Shown in pieces: positions 25,016 to 38,261 of a DNA stretch of 64,000 bases. The stretch spans positions 45,311,723-45,375,722 of the forward strand of contig OU342634.1 in assembly GCA_910589415.1 (NCBI GenBank), given 5' to 3'. This stretch comes from Malachius bipustulatus. Its lineage: Eukaryota > Arthropoda > Insecta > Coleoptera > Melyridae. The notes beneath the pieces are model-generated. The model searched no databases. It saw only the letters and a list, made by a program, of their open reading frames with translations, and was not told where the DNA came from. Position 1 is the first letter of the stretch, and each line of letters opens with the position of its first letter. A program made the position numbers and the translations under genes.

Positions 25016-27560
25016 AATAATACAATTGGAAATTGGAGGGGATTTTTGTGGAGGGGATAAAACAGTAAGTTATCTATGAAATGTACGAGTAGACATTTTT
25101 TTGGTACCTGTTTTGTTGTTGATTCTTTAGGACACATATTTTTACAAGCTTTAATCCCCAGTACTGGTTTTTTTAATGATCATAAGGAGAAATTAAAAAA
25201 ATTCCTGCGTTTAAAAAATATATTTTATATTTTTTTTTATAATTCGAATATTGAGTAGGCAAATATACGTATAAAATGTATAATTAATTTTAATTCTTCT
25301 TGGATTCAAAGGCAGATCTTTGTATAAGCGATAATAAACTAGAAACTGTTTTACTCGTTATTTGAAATGTAACAAGGGGAAGTTGTTACAATATCGTATC
25401 TCTCAATCAAATAAAGGATCACATGTATCAAAGTACATATTCTATAATGCCCATTTGAATACAGTGTATATCTGGAAAGCAATCAGAGAGATAAAGCGAG
25501 AGTGTAATCACAAATAGAAGCTTGGGGAGGAATCCACAAAGCTCCCAGAATATTACAATCATTGTCCGCAGCAAATCCTTGTAAAGGACGATTACCGGTA
25601 ATCCTGCCACAGCGGGATTAATAATATACAGCGACAATGCTCTGTTGTCAGATCGCTTGAAAAATATCAAATTCGCTCATTCTTAAAATTATTCGAATTT
25701 CGTCATCAACAAACAAACACTTGGATTAATCTATCAAGTCAGAATGAAAACTTTCAGTAGTAGTAAATTATAAATGTCTAGGGTGGTACTTTCCAAGTTT
25801 CATTTAAAGATTTACGGCCTCCTCTAAATTAAATTTGATACAAACAATACGTGTTCTCTGGTTCGGTAGAAAACATAAATAGGAATGTTTGACATGCCTT
25901 TCTGGAAACAATGTAGCCCGTAGTTAAAGAAATTATACCAGACATGTGTTAGTCGCCCGTTAGATGGGTCTTGTTATTCTCTAAAAACAAGCTGGATATT
26001 TACATTTAATTAAACGCTTCACCGGATAATTTATTTTCCTCGGAAATAAGACAATTTTTTCTAGATTCATTCCTGGCCTGATCTACGCCTTGTTATTATC
26101 TTTCAATTCCTGGTTTTATGAACAGATAAACATTTTAATGTCTTCTTCTCGTGAGAGTCGAGCGGTTATTATTCGTGATGGAAAAATTTATATGGAAGTA
26201 GAGAAATACCGAATCGGAAGACGTTTGAATAGGTATTTTCAGTAATTGGCTTTAACTTACTGTATAATTGTTGTTTTATGCAAATTATAACCGACGTAAA
26301 ATGCAACAATTTGTGAATACCTGTGAGCAGTTTGTCGGAACTTTCAGCTGGTATTTTATGGCGGACTATTAAATGCCGAAGTGATCAACGTAGCTCGAAT
26401 CATATATAAGAAAGGGTAAATGGAGATCATAAATTAAATATTTATATCAATTTTACAACAGAATAACTATACATGTAGGTAGTCGAAGTAATCGCATAAA
26501 ACAGTGGCTTCGGCATGAAATAACATCCAAAGAGTTGAAGATAAATAATAATAAAACGATCGTACTTTTTTAGACTCTAATTATTATTACAATCTACCTT
26601 CTCGCATATGGGGGCTATAATGAATTTAAATACATAATCCACAATCTACATAATATTATGTACCTAACTATATGTACCTACTACTTACAGAGTTGATAGA
26701 ATCTTTGCGCAGAAATTATAAAAAAATGTCTGATGGAACACCTTTATGCTTTGGTTCGATATTTTATAACTGTAACCGTTTTGACAACAGCGCTTTGATT
26801 CTCACACATAGTTGCGCTCTGAATGCGCATAAAAAAATATATAATTATAGTTGGGCCGTCGAATTCGACTCAAAGGGCTTATTTAAATGTTTCCATATAT
26901 TTGCACCCAATATAAACAGGCAGAAAAAGTTAGCTACTCCTTTAATTGTTTTTCAGGAATTATCAGTTTTTACAAAAAATATCTGTTATTAAACATTAAA
27001 AATTAAAACTAATTTTAAAAGTACCTACCTATCAATTTTTTATACACTGCTGATGGACAAAAAACCCGGACACCTTTACTTTTCGAATTAAATTCATTAT
27101 TTTTTTTCTTCTTTTAATTATTTTAATCACACTAATCTACTTGTCTACAAATGGGATTTAACAAAAAATCGCAAGTGATAATTGTACATTTCAAGCTCAA
27201 TGTCTAATTTTCTGATCATGCATTTTCCTGATGGAAAATATAGGTAGTAAAATTCCTTACTCATAACATAATGGAAATCGCTCAATTAAATGATTGACCA
27301 AGAAGTGACCATGATTGAACATGAAAAATTTTGTTTGACCACCGTTTCACCACCCGTTAGTTTTTCCCTCAATTTGTTTTTTCAAACAAAATAAAAAAAT
27401 ATAAATATCCACAAGCGGTAAGTCCAATTTTTCTATAGGTACGAAGCTTGGCTCATGTTCCCCGCTTTAGCCCAAGCAATGGAATCTAGGCAAATGTTTC
27501 TGTTGATATTACCATTCACCTATACAAAAAAATCTTAATTATTGCTGCTTGTATCTTTGG
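25016..27560. other. No recognised feature
   Basis: AT-rich. The frame at 26672-26992 has no family resemblance and no supporting signals. Confidence 0.45.
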
Positions 27561-27754
27561 AAACGGCTTGTATCGGCTAGATATGCAAAACTGCCCAGAC
27601 CGCGGTATCCATGAGATGCTTGGGACTGCGCTTTGTAGATCTTCAATCAAACCTAAGAGTGGTAGAAATCCCAACGACAACAATTCTGATATCAAGATCG
27701 GTGATGATATGACGGAGAAAGCAAAAGCAAAACCATGTCAAGGAATTACTAGGA

Positions 27755-29240
27755 AAAAGAAACTCCTGTGTCTTACTACCCAAAAATTAAAGTTACACAC
27801 CTCAAAATTTTGCCTGATTTTGATTGGGGATAACTTTCGATATTCCCAAGGGATTTCAATTTTATTTTCGCATGTCAGCATCAGCTCTCTCCTTTATTTT
27901 TCTGCTTTATTGGATCTAAACACAATCAAACTGTCAACAAATTTCCTACAGGGTGATATGCGTGAAGACGCGAAATCACTATGCGGCTTTCGTACCATCA
28001 TTTTCCAAATAAACTTTTCTTGCAAGTTTTGATGAGAAAATTTCGAGGTGGTGACATCAAAAAATCAACTTCTTGCTCTTGAAGTGCATAACTTTTTTTT
28101 CTCGCCAACAAATTTTGTAAATTTAAGCCTCGTATTGAAGCTAAAACTTCAGGCAAGGAAATCCAGGAGCGAAAAACAATAAAAAAATTTTTTTTTTTTA
28201 AAGTTGCATAAAAAATTACTCAAATTTAAATTTCTTCTGGAAACAAGTTTTGGGAGAAAAATTGAATGAAAATCAGCTTGTGAACCAGAAAAATCATTTG
28301 TGAACCAGCCTTCATTTTGTGAATATTTTAAGAATTTTTCAGTCAAATTACATCTGCACGTTTTCAGGAGCAATCGACACTCTTTCTTACTTGAGAATGC
28401 GGTCGTTACCATCATTACGAAAATTCTAACAGTCACTACTTGACTGAAACGAGCTAGTACTAGTGATTGTTAGAATTTTTCGTGGCAGATCATTTGCAAG
28501 AAAGAGCTCTGATTTTCAACTGAAAACGCGCAGATGTAATTGGATTGGACTGTTGTCATCGACATTTTTTATCTCGTGTTAGCAAGAACGTTGTTCAGAA
28601 TAATTGCAGTTTTGTTTGGAGACAAGTTTATTTTTATTAAATTTTCCCACAAAACCTGTTCTCAGAAGAAATATAAATTTGAGTAATTTTTTATGCAGTC
28701 TTTTGTTTTTAATGTTTTTCGCCTCTGGATTTTCTTGTCTGAAGTTACGAGGCTTAAATTTCCAAAATCGGTTAGCCAGGAAAAAGTTATGAACTTCAAG
28801 AGCAAACAGTTCATTTTTTGAGGCTACCATGTACCTATCTATGTAATGTAAATACCAAAATTACTAAAATTGGTTGATGACCAAAGTTGAACCAAAAATT
28901 TCAAAAGCGTCTTGAAGTGAGACATTAAACTTCAAAATTTTCTCATCAAAACTTGCAAGAAAAATTCATTTGAAAACCGGGGTACGAAAACAACGGAGTG
29001 ATTTTTCACGCCTTCACATACCACCCTGCTGTAGAAAGTTTGCTTGCAGTTTTGTGCGAGTCTAGATCAAATAGAGCAGAAAAATAAAGAACAAGGCTGC
29101 TGACATGCAAGAACAAAATCGAAATCCCTTGCATGGGAACATCGAAAGTTATCCCCAATCAAAATCAAGCAAAATTTTTGAGTGCGACATTTTAATTTTT
29201 GCGTAGTGTAGATGAAAAATTCTACTTCTAAGACCAAAGA
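27755..29240. repeat. Old 1.5-kb inverted repeat (decayed foldback)
   Basis: Left-arm segments (CTTGCAAGTTTTGATGAGAAAATTT near 28018, GATTGGGGATAACTTTCGAT near 27821, TCTTGAAGTGCATAACTTTTT near 28077) recur inverted in the right arm (near 28935, 29145 and 28785). The axis is near 28480. Divergence and indels are heavy. The 154-codon plus frame at 27568-28032 and the others here are chance frames in this repeat. Confidence 0.6.
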
Positions 29241-29518
29241 AGGTACACTCAACTTCTTGAGCTAGTCAAAAAACCGATCAAGAAAGAATGCGAAAAGTGA
29301 GCGTCCATGTCAAAACTTTGTTTCTTAGAGGCAAGAAATTACCCCTAAAAGTTAAAACTCGTAACAAATAATTTTCTTAAGGTATGTTAGTTTTCTTTCT
29401 ATTCGACACACTCCTCTACACACTCCGAAAACCGGAAATTCGCGTGGGAAATTTTCAGGGTGGTTCAAAACGGAAAGACGCTATGAATCCATCCCATTTG
29501 GTCCACAACTGGATCTTA

Positions 29519-30450
29519 AAAGTGTAACGTCGAGTACCCGGGCCCCCCGCTCTGTAGCGAAAAGCCACCGTGTGATCGTCTATTTACCTCTGGGTTTCCC
29601 CTAATAGGACCGCTGTGATTGTTTACGTTGTGTTTAGAAATTGACGGGAAACGATTGTTTTGCCCTTTTCGGGTTTTTAACTGGAGTTTTTTCAAGGCAG
29701 ATAAGGGAAATTCGACCGGAGTCCGCTGCCATCTCTGGTCGAATTTTCGGGTATAGATAAGGATTAGGTATCCCGGAGTCCGCTATGCCATCTCTGGGTA
29801 CCGTATAAAGGGTTAGGAAGTCAGATTCGACCTGCTCGGAAGCTGATCTCTATGTGTTTTGACCTGCGGTAAGACGTCTGCTTTTATAGAAGCGGTGGTC
29901 CGCTTTCTAAACACCACGCAACAATGCACCTTATTGGCACTGCCCTATACCGTGATATTTATGTGTTTTATTCCTTATCATATTTCCCTTATCTTAAGAC
30001 TTGGCGAGTTGACCTCGCGGCTATCTTACTGAATTGTCCTAAACCTGAACTACCTAAATTTTCCTTCAAATCGGTCAACGCGTTCTGTACCTTTCCCTTG
30101 TGTCTAGCTATTATAATTACACCGGTTCCACCTTCATTTTGCGTTCCTACCTACTTGCAGTTTCGGGACCGCAGCGAATCTTCGGCTATTGCAGTTTATT
30201 AATTCGCCCTATGGATTGATTAAAGTTTCATTATCGTATGTGTGATACCTAACGAGTTACTATTGTCCTTGCATGAAGTTATTGTTTGATTCATGATTAC
30301 ACATTCTTTCACCCGGTCTGTATCTAGGTCATCCTTTTCTCCGTCACTCGTTTCGAGAGTGTCTTTTACAATACCCTGCCTTACCATCTGGTCAACTTCT
30401 ACCCTAGCTTCGCCGTCTTTTCGATGTTGTTAAAAGTGCTGGAACTCCAC
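29519..30450. mobile_element. GC-richer repeat block of unknown class
   Basis: Contains GTACCCGGGCCCCCCGCTC, then two near-copies of GGAGTCCGCT(A)TGCCATCTCTGG (29718 and 29775), each after an A/T-rich TCGGGTATAGATAAGG-like stretch. On the minus strand 30430-30235 is an open, charged frame (GEARVEVDQMVRQGIVKDTL) that weakly recalls the start of a retrotransposon RT but is not recognised with confidence. An LTR-type element is the best guess. Confidence 0.3.
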
Positions 30451-33230
30451 TAGCTAGAGCGCTTCTATTTTATGAATATTTAATGAGCTGACGGGGATCG
30501 TTTACTTGATGTAACGGCGGGTGGCTGCGTTTTGATTTTCTAACAATTTTACCTTCAGGTATTTACGTACCTATGTTCTCGCACTGTTTGCTTTTTCGAT
30601 TTGGGCTGATTTAATGAGGGCGATGGAAATAATTTCCTTATCATCCTACCTAGGTGCGATCCATTTCAAAAGCGTGAAGTTTAAAGGCGAAGAAGACAAT
30701 TCTGGGCACACCGGTGTCTACTGCTCGATCTTACCAAATCAAAAATAATGCCCGTCTCTCTTGTATATATATATTGTGAAATTGTAATAGATCTCTTGAA
30801 CACCTGAAATATGAGCTGTTGTTACAAATAGAAGGGAAACTTTAGTCCTTTCCTTTTCTTCGTAATGAACAAGGTTTGTGCTTAGTATCGACTATAGGTC
30901 GCTTATGAACAATAAGTCACAGCATAAACCCGTTACAGTAATATAATATATCGCCCGAAGTAACAAATCTTTTACTATCTCTATCCCGTAAGCCTTTCTA
31001 TATCCGACGAAGTTTCCCCATTTCAAAGTCCAGTTTAAATGTAGATGAACAAACTCGAGGTCCAATTTCCTTACTGGCCTCTTTGCCTCAGCTTTGTCTG
31101 TGCTAGACGATCCAATCAGCTCAACTACAATTCCCCAAGATGTTCTCAAGACGCAAGGACATGGAAATGAGATAGATATGGTAGCTTTGATATTGACTTT
31201 AAACTACGTAAACACAAACCGTACAAAGAGATACTCTAGCTATTGAAACGGGGTAATTCATCTCTTCGCTTTCTCTCTCTCTAGTCCTCTTGGTTTGCGA
31301 GAAGAGTATCTATCTCTATTCTCCTATTCCTCTTCTATATAAACGCTCTGCATGTGGGGGAATGTTTGTTTGCACATGAGGCTTTTGGAATTATTATTTC
31401 GGTATTTAGTTGATAAACAATTCCGAGAAATTAATATTAACTTGCGGATGGAAAGTTATACATGTAGAAAGAGCCTTTATAGTCTGTCTAAACGTTTGTA
31501 TATAAATGAGACCTTATTGGGAATCCGTTAATTTTACTTCGTCAGGTTACCGAAAAAGAAAATTTGTAGTTATATTTATATGAACCAAACCAATAAAAGG
31601 CTTTGGTAATATTTCTCATATTTTTTTGAACAAATATCTCGGAGAATAGTAATTTTTCTTTACTAACTTTGCTGGTATTAATTTTCAATATTTACCGCGA
31701 AGAATTTTGTAAAAATAAGTAGTAGCAGTTACCGTCACAAACCTTACACTGAGAAATTAAAATCAAATAAGAACAGTAACGAAACTGTTACCTATCATAA
31801 TTATAAAGATTGTTGCAAAGTTAAATGAAATGAATCTCAAGACTGAAAAAATCATTACAGACAATTACATTTTACGACCGTATGTGTATTTTCTAACGCA
31901 CGTCTTTCACCCTGTGTCGGTAAACCAGCTCTGGCGCAATTCAAGATCTGCTATTAAAATAACAAACGACTGCCATAAAACCGCGCATTACAGGACAAAA
32001 TCGACAAGCAGCAGGACTCCAATGCGTCCATCCCGGCGAATATTAATCACTGAATAATTACCAACGGGTCTTCTTTGAGACCTCGTCTACATTGCATACT
32101 CCTATACGCAGTTATCTGCATGCAGCATCAGTTCGCGTCTCGGTCTAAAGTTCAATTATTGTTGTTGAAATTAACGCAGTAGAAATTCAAAAAATTTTGG
32201 GTGCACGTAACAAAAATAAAACTTCCCTATAACAATGTTTTATACCATAGGACATAATTTTCAGAAATGTTTATTTTGTGGTTAACAAAAACTGAGAGTT
32301 ATGGCAAAAAAACTCAATAAAAACACTTTACTCGAAAAAGTAATGTGTAAGATTTTGCCATCAATTGTTTGGTATTTTTTCGAATTGTCTTTTGATACTT
32401 GGAGGAGATACAACAGGTGTTGATAACCGCTTGGGTAATGTAGACAAGGCCTGATTGAACCGTGTGAGAAGGGAGGTATGCAAGTGCATGTAGCAGGATA
32501 TGTTAATGCATGGGGTTGATAATTTATAGACAAGAACTAGAAGCGTAATTGCTAAGAACGGGTAGAGGATTGTTGTTATTGCAAGAGTAATCTGCAATCT
32601 GAGCGCTATCATTGTGATGGAGTGTTATAAAGTAGTTAGAAATAATCTTTCATGTTCTATTTTTGTCATTATGTAAATGGAGTTAAGAGTTATGACACGT
32701 ATGATAATTTTAATGTGAACCTATTCTAAGTAACATATTATAAACAACACATTTTTATTCAAGTAATTAAAGCAAAATACGTTAAGGTAGGTAAGTAAAA
32801 TTTAATTTTTCACGTCTCCAGAATAAGAGTCATAGAGCAAAATTACGACAAGTCATTTAACTTTTAGAAATCTTAGTTGACAGTAGTTAGCAGGCGAGTA
32901 GACACTATCTCGCCTGCAAAATATCCACCAAGCCCTTTCAGCAAAGTGAAATTGCTGCTCTGATTACATTTTCCTGATTGTGGCCTTCGCTCACTCAGGT
33001 ACACTCAAGCAGGATGAACCAAAGGCTCCTTCTACATCTGTACGCCATCAATATGTTTAGTTGTGCGTAATCCGTAATTTTTAGCTTACCTAATCGTTAC
33101 CCTACTATGGGTATAAAGCTCACCACCATCACCTTTTACTTTGAGTATAGGGAAGAATGATTTTTGTGCCGATACTCCTGACGAGATACTGACAGCTGAC
33201 AATTTCTATTAGAGTTAGGTACTAAATAAG
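30450..33230. other. No gene recognised
   Basis: Short frames at 30892-31149 (minus) and 31830-32057 (plus) have no recognised similarity. A CT-rich patch lies at 31265-31340. Confidence 0.45.
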
Positions 33231-33234
33231 CAAC

Positions 33235-33520
33235 CAAGACCATGGGGTCTTGGTCCGGCATCAACAGGCCTGGTCTTGGTAATGGCTGTCAAATCTTGGT
33301 CTCGTTTGGAACTCTTGTGGTCCAACATTTCCACACTGGTTGAGAACAATATGTATAGGTACAATATCTTCAATCAGTAAACGTTTTTAAGTCAGCAAGA
33401 TCCTCGTACTTCGCGGTCTTGTTCTTGTCCAAGTCTCTCAAACGTGATCTTGAACATGGTCTCGGTCTTGCAAGTCGAGCCTTGGTTTTGGTCTTGCGTT
33501 CGCGGTCTCTGTTTTTCTGC
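33235..33520 (+). repeat. Degenerate GGTCTTG-type short repeat
   Basis: Variants of GGTCTTGG (CTTGGTCCGG, GGTCTTGGTAATGG, GCGGTCTTGTTCTTG, CTCGGTCTTGCAAG, TTGGTTTTGGTCTTG) are scattered through the block, some inverted (CAAGACCATGG at 33235). Related to a simple sequence that has decayed. No coding. Confidence 0.5.
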
Positions 33521-33623
33521 AAGACATCAGATACCATTTTTATCAACAACCTAACATCCGAGCGTTTGACTGAGTTCACACTCATCACATACGACATAAT
33601 TTACGTACAGTTTTTATATTAGT

Positions 33624-33653
33624 CTGTTGATGGCCTAAGGGCCGAAACATGTA
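33624..33653 (+). ncRNA. Degenerate hammerhead-like motif
   Basis: CTGTTGA (33624-33630) stands where CTGATGA is expected. It is followed by a GGCC/GGCC hairpin with loop TAAG, then GAAAC and the palindrome ACATGT before A. The A-to-T change in the core and the loopless stem III should abolish activity. The arrangement, CTGxTGA then hairpin then GAAAC then palindrome, is that of a decayed Penelope-type hammerhead, but the motif is short enough to be coincidence. An A-rich run follows immediately (33659-33676). Confidence 0.35.
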
Positions 33654-34676
33654 GCTATGAAAAAGAAAAAAAAGAAGTCTCAAATCCGGCGAAAATTAGA
33701 CTTTCATTCCATAAAGTTATAAAATTTATGTTCTTAAAACATTTAATTTGTGGAATCTCTCCAATTTGTGGAAAGACCAAGACCGCTGTTGCTCATTATA
33801 TATAAAAAAAACTATAATATGCTTGTCAAACGAAAATTGGTAATTTTAGATCATCAGATAAGAACAGATCTCCAGAATTTGTTCCAATAGAAAATTAGAA
33901 GAAAATCTTACCCTGTGGAAAATTTCAATAAAAAGTTATTTTTACAAATGCCAACTTCTCATGCTCATCTATTGAGTATGACGTAGGTCAAGGTCAGGTT
34001 AATTATTTCAGGCCCATGTGAGAGAATTGTCTTATCTCTGCACCATTTCCAAAAACCTAATCTGGTTTTTACTTTCCTTGTGTTATGGTGGATTGTCATC
34101 AGAATGTCATTCACAATGATGTGTAAGTAGGTACCAAAAATTATTGAAAAAAATTACTAATTATGCTGAATTTTTTGTAATTTTTTGAAGACATAAAGAA
34201 CAGTTCAGTAATGTACCTAAGTATATATATGTGCTTACAAAAAACCCTAACCCATCACCTGATTTTTCTTCGTTTGTAAGCGCAAAAACCGAGAAGACAA
34301 TAAATCAACATAACCTAACCTTGTTGATATGTAAGACATCTTATAGGTAGACCGAATACGGAATGAATACAACATGTACGTCATAGATTCCCAGAAATAC
34401 TAATCGGTATTTACCAGTTTTGAAAAAATCAAAAGGGGAACAGGTTGAAGTTAATTATTTCATAGACGTCGGTTATCGTAATTGAACATAATTATATTTG
34501 ATTTATTATAGCCTTACTTAGGTAGGCATTTATTTATTATAAGTAAAACTAGTTGATGACGTACATGTTGCTTTAATTATTAATTCGGTCCAAGTACCCA
34601 TAAATAAGAACAACCGTAACAACAATTATCACAATTTCTGTTCAGTACATCGTCTCCCAATCCTGTCGCACGTTTG

Positions 34677-34730
34677 TCCCAGGTTAGCTCAATGGAGCAA
34701 TTCAAGCGCAAGCGGGTCAAATCTGGGAAC
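34677..34730 (+). repeat. Truncated tRNA-like sequence
   Basis: TCCCAGGTTAGCTCAATGGAGC gives an acceptor strand and a box A/D-arm, and GCGGGTCAAATCTGGGA gives a box B-like T-arm whose CTGGGA pairs with TCCCAG. The anticodon arm is shortened, so the whole is about 54 nt and not a working tRNA. A SINE head or a tRNA pseudogene. Confidence 0.4.
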
Positions 34731-35442
34731 TTCTTATTAATATATTTTCTCAGTTAGTATAAGTACAAGATATTCTCTCAGTATAAAAGAAAATGAAAGT
34801 ATTAAGAATGAATAATATAAATGTTCTATAAACAGGATATCAAATATTAGATATTTTGGTCAATTTCAGATTGCTTCGGTAGGTATGCTACCGGATTTAA
34901 AAAAAATCAACAATCATTTTTTGACATTCTAGTGAAATTCGAGAACACCCAAAGAGAGATATTCGCGCGTTATCGTCGTAATATAAATAAAATTCGCTAA
35001 TTTAGTTGTTCCACTTGCAAACACTCGTTCTTGAAACTTTTAGTTAGGATAGACCTCAATAATGCGTTGATTGATTGTGTGACCCCGCAGGCGTCCTCTC
35101 CATCAAGATAACACCATACACCTTGATGAAACAAAATCAACATCGTCTTCAGTTTCAACTCGTTTTTTAGTACTTTTCTATCATGTGCGAAATCTTCGTT
35201 ACCGCACGATACCTATGTATGTCATGTCATGTCATCAGGTAGAAGGATGCATCTTGTAGGTATTTAAAAGATATATCTAATTGAAAGTCTTAATATATTA
35301 TTACACGTTTTATTATTATTACTTTTCTCGATCAATTATAGAAATTCTAGTAAATCTCCGTTATATTTTTATGCCAATCTGACCTAAAAGCGCTTTCTTA
35401 TTCGACTATACCTATAGCGATATTGCCCCTTACTGAACGATT

Positions 35443-35486
35443 CTACAATATAACTTCTTCTGACCACAATATAACTTCTTCTGACC
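35443..35486 (+). repeat. Short tandem duplication (about 23 bp)
   Basis: CAATATAACTTCTTCTGACC is present twice head to tail (35446 and 35467), a recent local duplication. Confidence 0.8.
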
Positions 35487-35689
35487 GTGGTAGGTACTTA
35501 CTTAATTATTGATAGTTTTCTTGTATTTTTTTCGGCACAGCAGACTTTATTTCAAATCAGAATTACTCAAAATTTTATTGTCAGCAATTTATGCGGCATA
35601 AATTTCCGAACGTATCTGGCATTAATAACAAGCAATTATTGTTGGCACTATACCGGCATTCTTATATCAGCCGGTATCGCACGCCATTC

Positions 35690-35960
35690 TCGTGTTATCC
35701 ACCTGTCAGATAGCAGATGACGGCATTTCATCAGTCGAGGCTAGGCCAATGGCGAGCCGCCTTCGCCTCCACCTCGGCCAATCGTAGCCGCCCGTCACGC
35801 ACCGTGAAACAATAGACGACCGCCGACCAAGTGCGCTATTGTCTGAATGCGGACAGCGCACGTCCCATGTACACTTTCCGAGCACCAGCCACTTGCCACT
35901 GGTGAAAAAATATCCATTTCTTTCCTGCCTTTTGTTTAAAATCCGGCTCGAAGGGTCATA
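35690..35960. promoter_or_regulatory. CpG-richer island with CCAAT boxes and paired SOX-type sites
   Basis: A GC- and CpG-richer block stands out from AT-rich surroundings. It has two GGCCAAT motifs (near 35743 and 35777) and an inverted pair of SOX-type heptamers: ACAATAG at 35809-35815 and CTATTGT at 35836-35842, 20 bp apart. It lies in the presumed SoxD intron and has no coding potential I trust. It could be an intronic enhancer or an alternative promoter; autoregulation by the SoxD dimer is only a hypothesis. A fragment of a mobile element is the main alternative. Confidence 0.3.
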
Positions 35961-37599
35961 TGTTGCTGGAAACTTTTATCTAGGCGTCCGGAATCGCTGA
36001 TAAGGTGACCGAATCTCTGGAAGTGGGTAGAATTTGATTTTTTCTTGGACCTACCTAATTTTAATATTAAGGCAAGATTAAAATAATGTAAAAAACATCA
36101 TTTTAAGCGAATCGAGAGCAACTCATCTTCGAGCGGGTGATACTCCTAGCGCCTCGTTGCTCATCTGACATAACGGTAGGTCTGCAGTTATCATCATGTC
36201 AGACAATTTTAAACGGTTCAAAATGAGCAGATTTTATAAGATCCGGCTCGAAGGATCAATCTATCAGATAAGTTTGAAAATCGACCTATTAAATGAAATT
36301 TTTATCAAGGGGCATCGGAATTTTTTTTAATCAACTTGAGTTCATAATATCTTCGAAATAAGAGGAGGGAGTATTAGGTAGTATCGCAGATATATTAATT
36401 TATGTAGGCTGAATTCTTGTAAATGGTGACTTCTGCGCAGGGATACACCTATCTTATATAAAATAGCCTTCATCGAGTAATAAGATGTCAAAATCCCATT
36501 GTACGTCGAATTTGACGTGTGCGCTATCATATATTTCTCAGCTTCAACGTTTCAATGAATTTTTTCACACACGAATCACGAATCCAATTTGTATATCACT
36601 TTTATACTCTGGTATTCTTTAACAAAGCTATTATGTTTTCAGCGGAGATGATATGATTTAGCATCGGAGTATTGTGTATGCCGAGACGTAAACCCATGAG
36701 AGGTATTGAAAGATTCAAGGCTCGTCCGATACAGATGCAAATTTAATTCCTGCTGAACCCGTAGAAGGGCGAACAACAAAGGGACTCGATCTGCATTCAG
36801 GTCACCTCGTTGTTGACTTGCTCTTTTGATAGGCCGCGCTTTGTGCAGGAACAACCGCATCGGAGGATAAAGCACAAAGGTAAGGACATACACAAAGTCT
36901 TTTCTCTCTGTGCTGTATCAGTAGTGAACCCCGTCCGAGTAAATTTTATTTGCAAATTTATTTTTAAGTTTGTTTGCCAAAGATAATATTTGCACAAGAC
37001 TGACCGAATAATAAAAGATCACCATGATTTATTTACTGAATAAATTAGTTTCTATTTTTTTCTTAAATACCTACCTATATGACATATCCAGGTTAAAAAA
37101 TTTAGCAAGGCATCTAAAGACGACAGCCGATATTAAAGGCATATACTTGAAGAGTTTGTAAAATTTGTAAAAGTAAATATCCCAAAAGAGCTTAAAATGA
37201 CAACCGTAACCAGAAAAAATATAATCGACATTTCTCGGAAATCTTAAACAAGAAGCAAATATGTATCGTGAAAAGCAAAGATGCAAGAATTGAACCACCA
37301 CGCACTAAATAAATATCGCTGTGCAAATCTTTACGGCACCTTACTTTTGGTGGTAGCTCAATCACAGATCTAGTGATTGAACGACAGAGGCTCAAATATT
37401 GACCCCCGTGGAACTCCAGTTGAAATAGATATCACTAACTATTACATTTATAATTATTTTTATTGAACCACTACCACTAATTATATTATTATATAATATT
37501 TGATGAATTTTATTGGGATTTAGGTTCTAATTTAAATTTGCCAGTAAAGATTCTTTACAGAACAAATTAGAAAAACTTTCGTACAGCATGCGAGGAGAA

Positions 37600-37663
37600 G
37601 ACTGAAGACATGGACGGTACCGTTTCGTCCTTATTATGGACTCATCAGCATATCATATCAGTC
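37600..37663 (-). ncRNA. Hammerhead ribozyme (type I), left arm
   Basis: Read on the minus strand this is the mirror of the motif at 38198-38261. The CTGATGA core is at 37648-37642; stem II is GTCC/GGAC (37641-37638 with 37630-37627) around a seven-base loop; GAAA follows; stem III is ACG/CGT with a GTAC loop; and the GTC cleavage triplet ends at 37613. Stem I is intact: six pairs (37649-37654 with 37607-37612), a 3/1 internal loop, and six more pairs (37658-37663 with 37600-37605). Every base of the conserved core is present, so it should self-cleave if transcribed from this strand. Confidence 0.82.
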
Positions 37664-38197
37664 AGATCCAAACCACACATGCTATACGAAATTTGGAAGT
37701 TATATCTATTCTAACTGGTGTTTTCGTTTTGTAGTGACTTTTAATTTTTAATGAGCAAGTAGGCAACCAGAGAAACGTGCGTGTCTTTTATATAGTATTA
37801 TCCTCGCTATACAGTAGAGTTTTCATGGATTTATGAACTTTTACACTACTAATGCAGAGGTTTTATTATTTCAAGAACTACACATTGATTCTCATAAGTA
37901 TATACCTACCTACATTCATTTTCAAGCTAATTTTATTGAATTTTTTACTAGTGTATTTATTAAGTAGATGTTAATACACGAATTAAGCTGTTATGGCACA
38001 TTCTTTCACCCTGGCCTTTTTAGATTTATAATTATTTTTATTGAACCACTAATTTAATTTTGCCACTAAAGATTCTTACCAGATTCTTTCTCTGCTTGCC
38101 TACTTCTCATTAAAAATTAAAAGTCACTACAAAACGAAAACACCAGTTAGAATAGATATAACTTCCAAATTTCGTATAGCATGTGTGGTTTGGATCT

Positions 38198-38261
38198 GAC
38201 TGATATGATATGCTGATGAGTCCATAATAAGGACGAAACGGTACCGTCCATGTCTTCAGTC
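38198..38261 (+). ncRNA. Hammerhead ribozyme (type I), right arm
   Basis: Stem I is GACTGA (38198-38203) with TCAGTC (38256-38261), a TAT/T internal loop, then GATATG (38207-38212) with CATGTC (38249-38254). The core CTGATGA occupies 38213-38219. Stem II is GTCC (38220-38223) with GGAC (38231-38234), loop ATAATAA. GAAA is 38235-38238. Stem III is only ACG/CGT (38238-38240 with 38245-38247) closed by GTAC. C38248 is the cleavage-site base. A very short, self-complementary stem III (ACGGTACCGT) is typical of retrozyme and Penelope-type hammerheads, which act best as dimers. All invariant core positions match the known hammerhead consensus. Confidence 0.85.

Noticed and set aside
27568..28032. 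154-codon plus-strand frame
   Set aside because: Lies largely in an arm of a decayed inverted repeat; no family resemblance.
34085..34105. CTGATGA on the minus strand
   Set aside because: No GAAAC or hairpin downstream.
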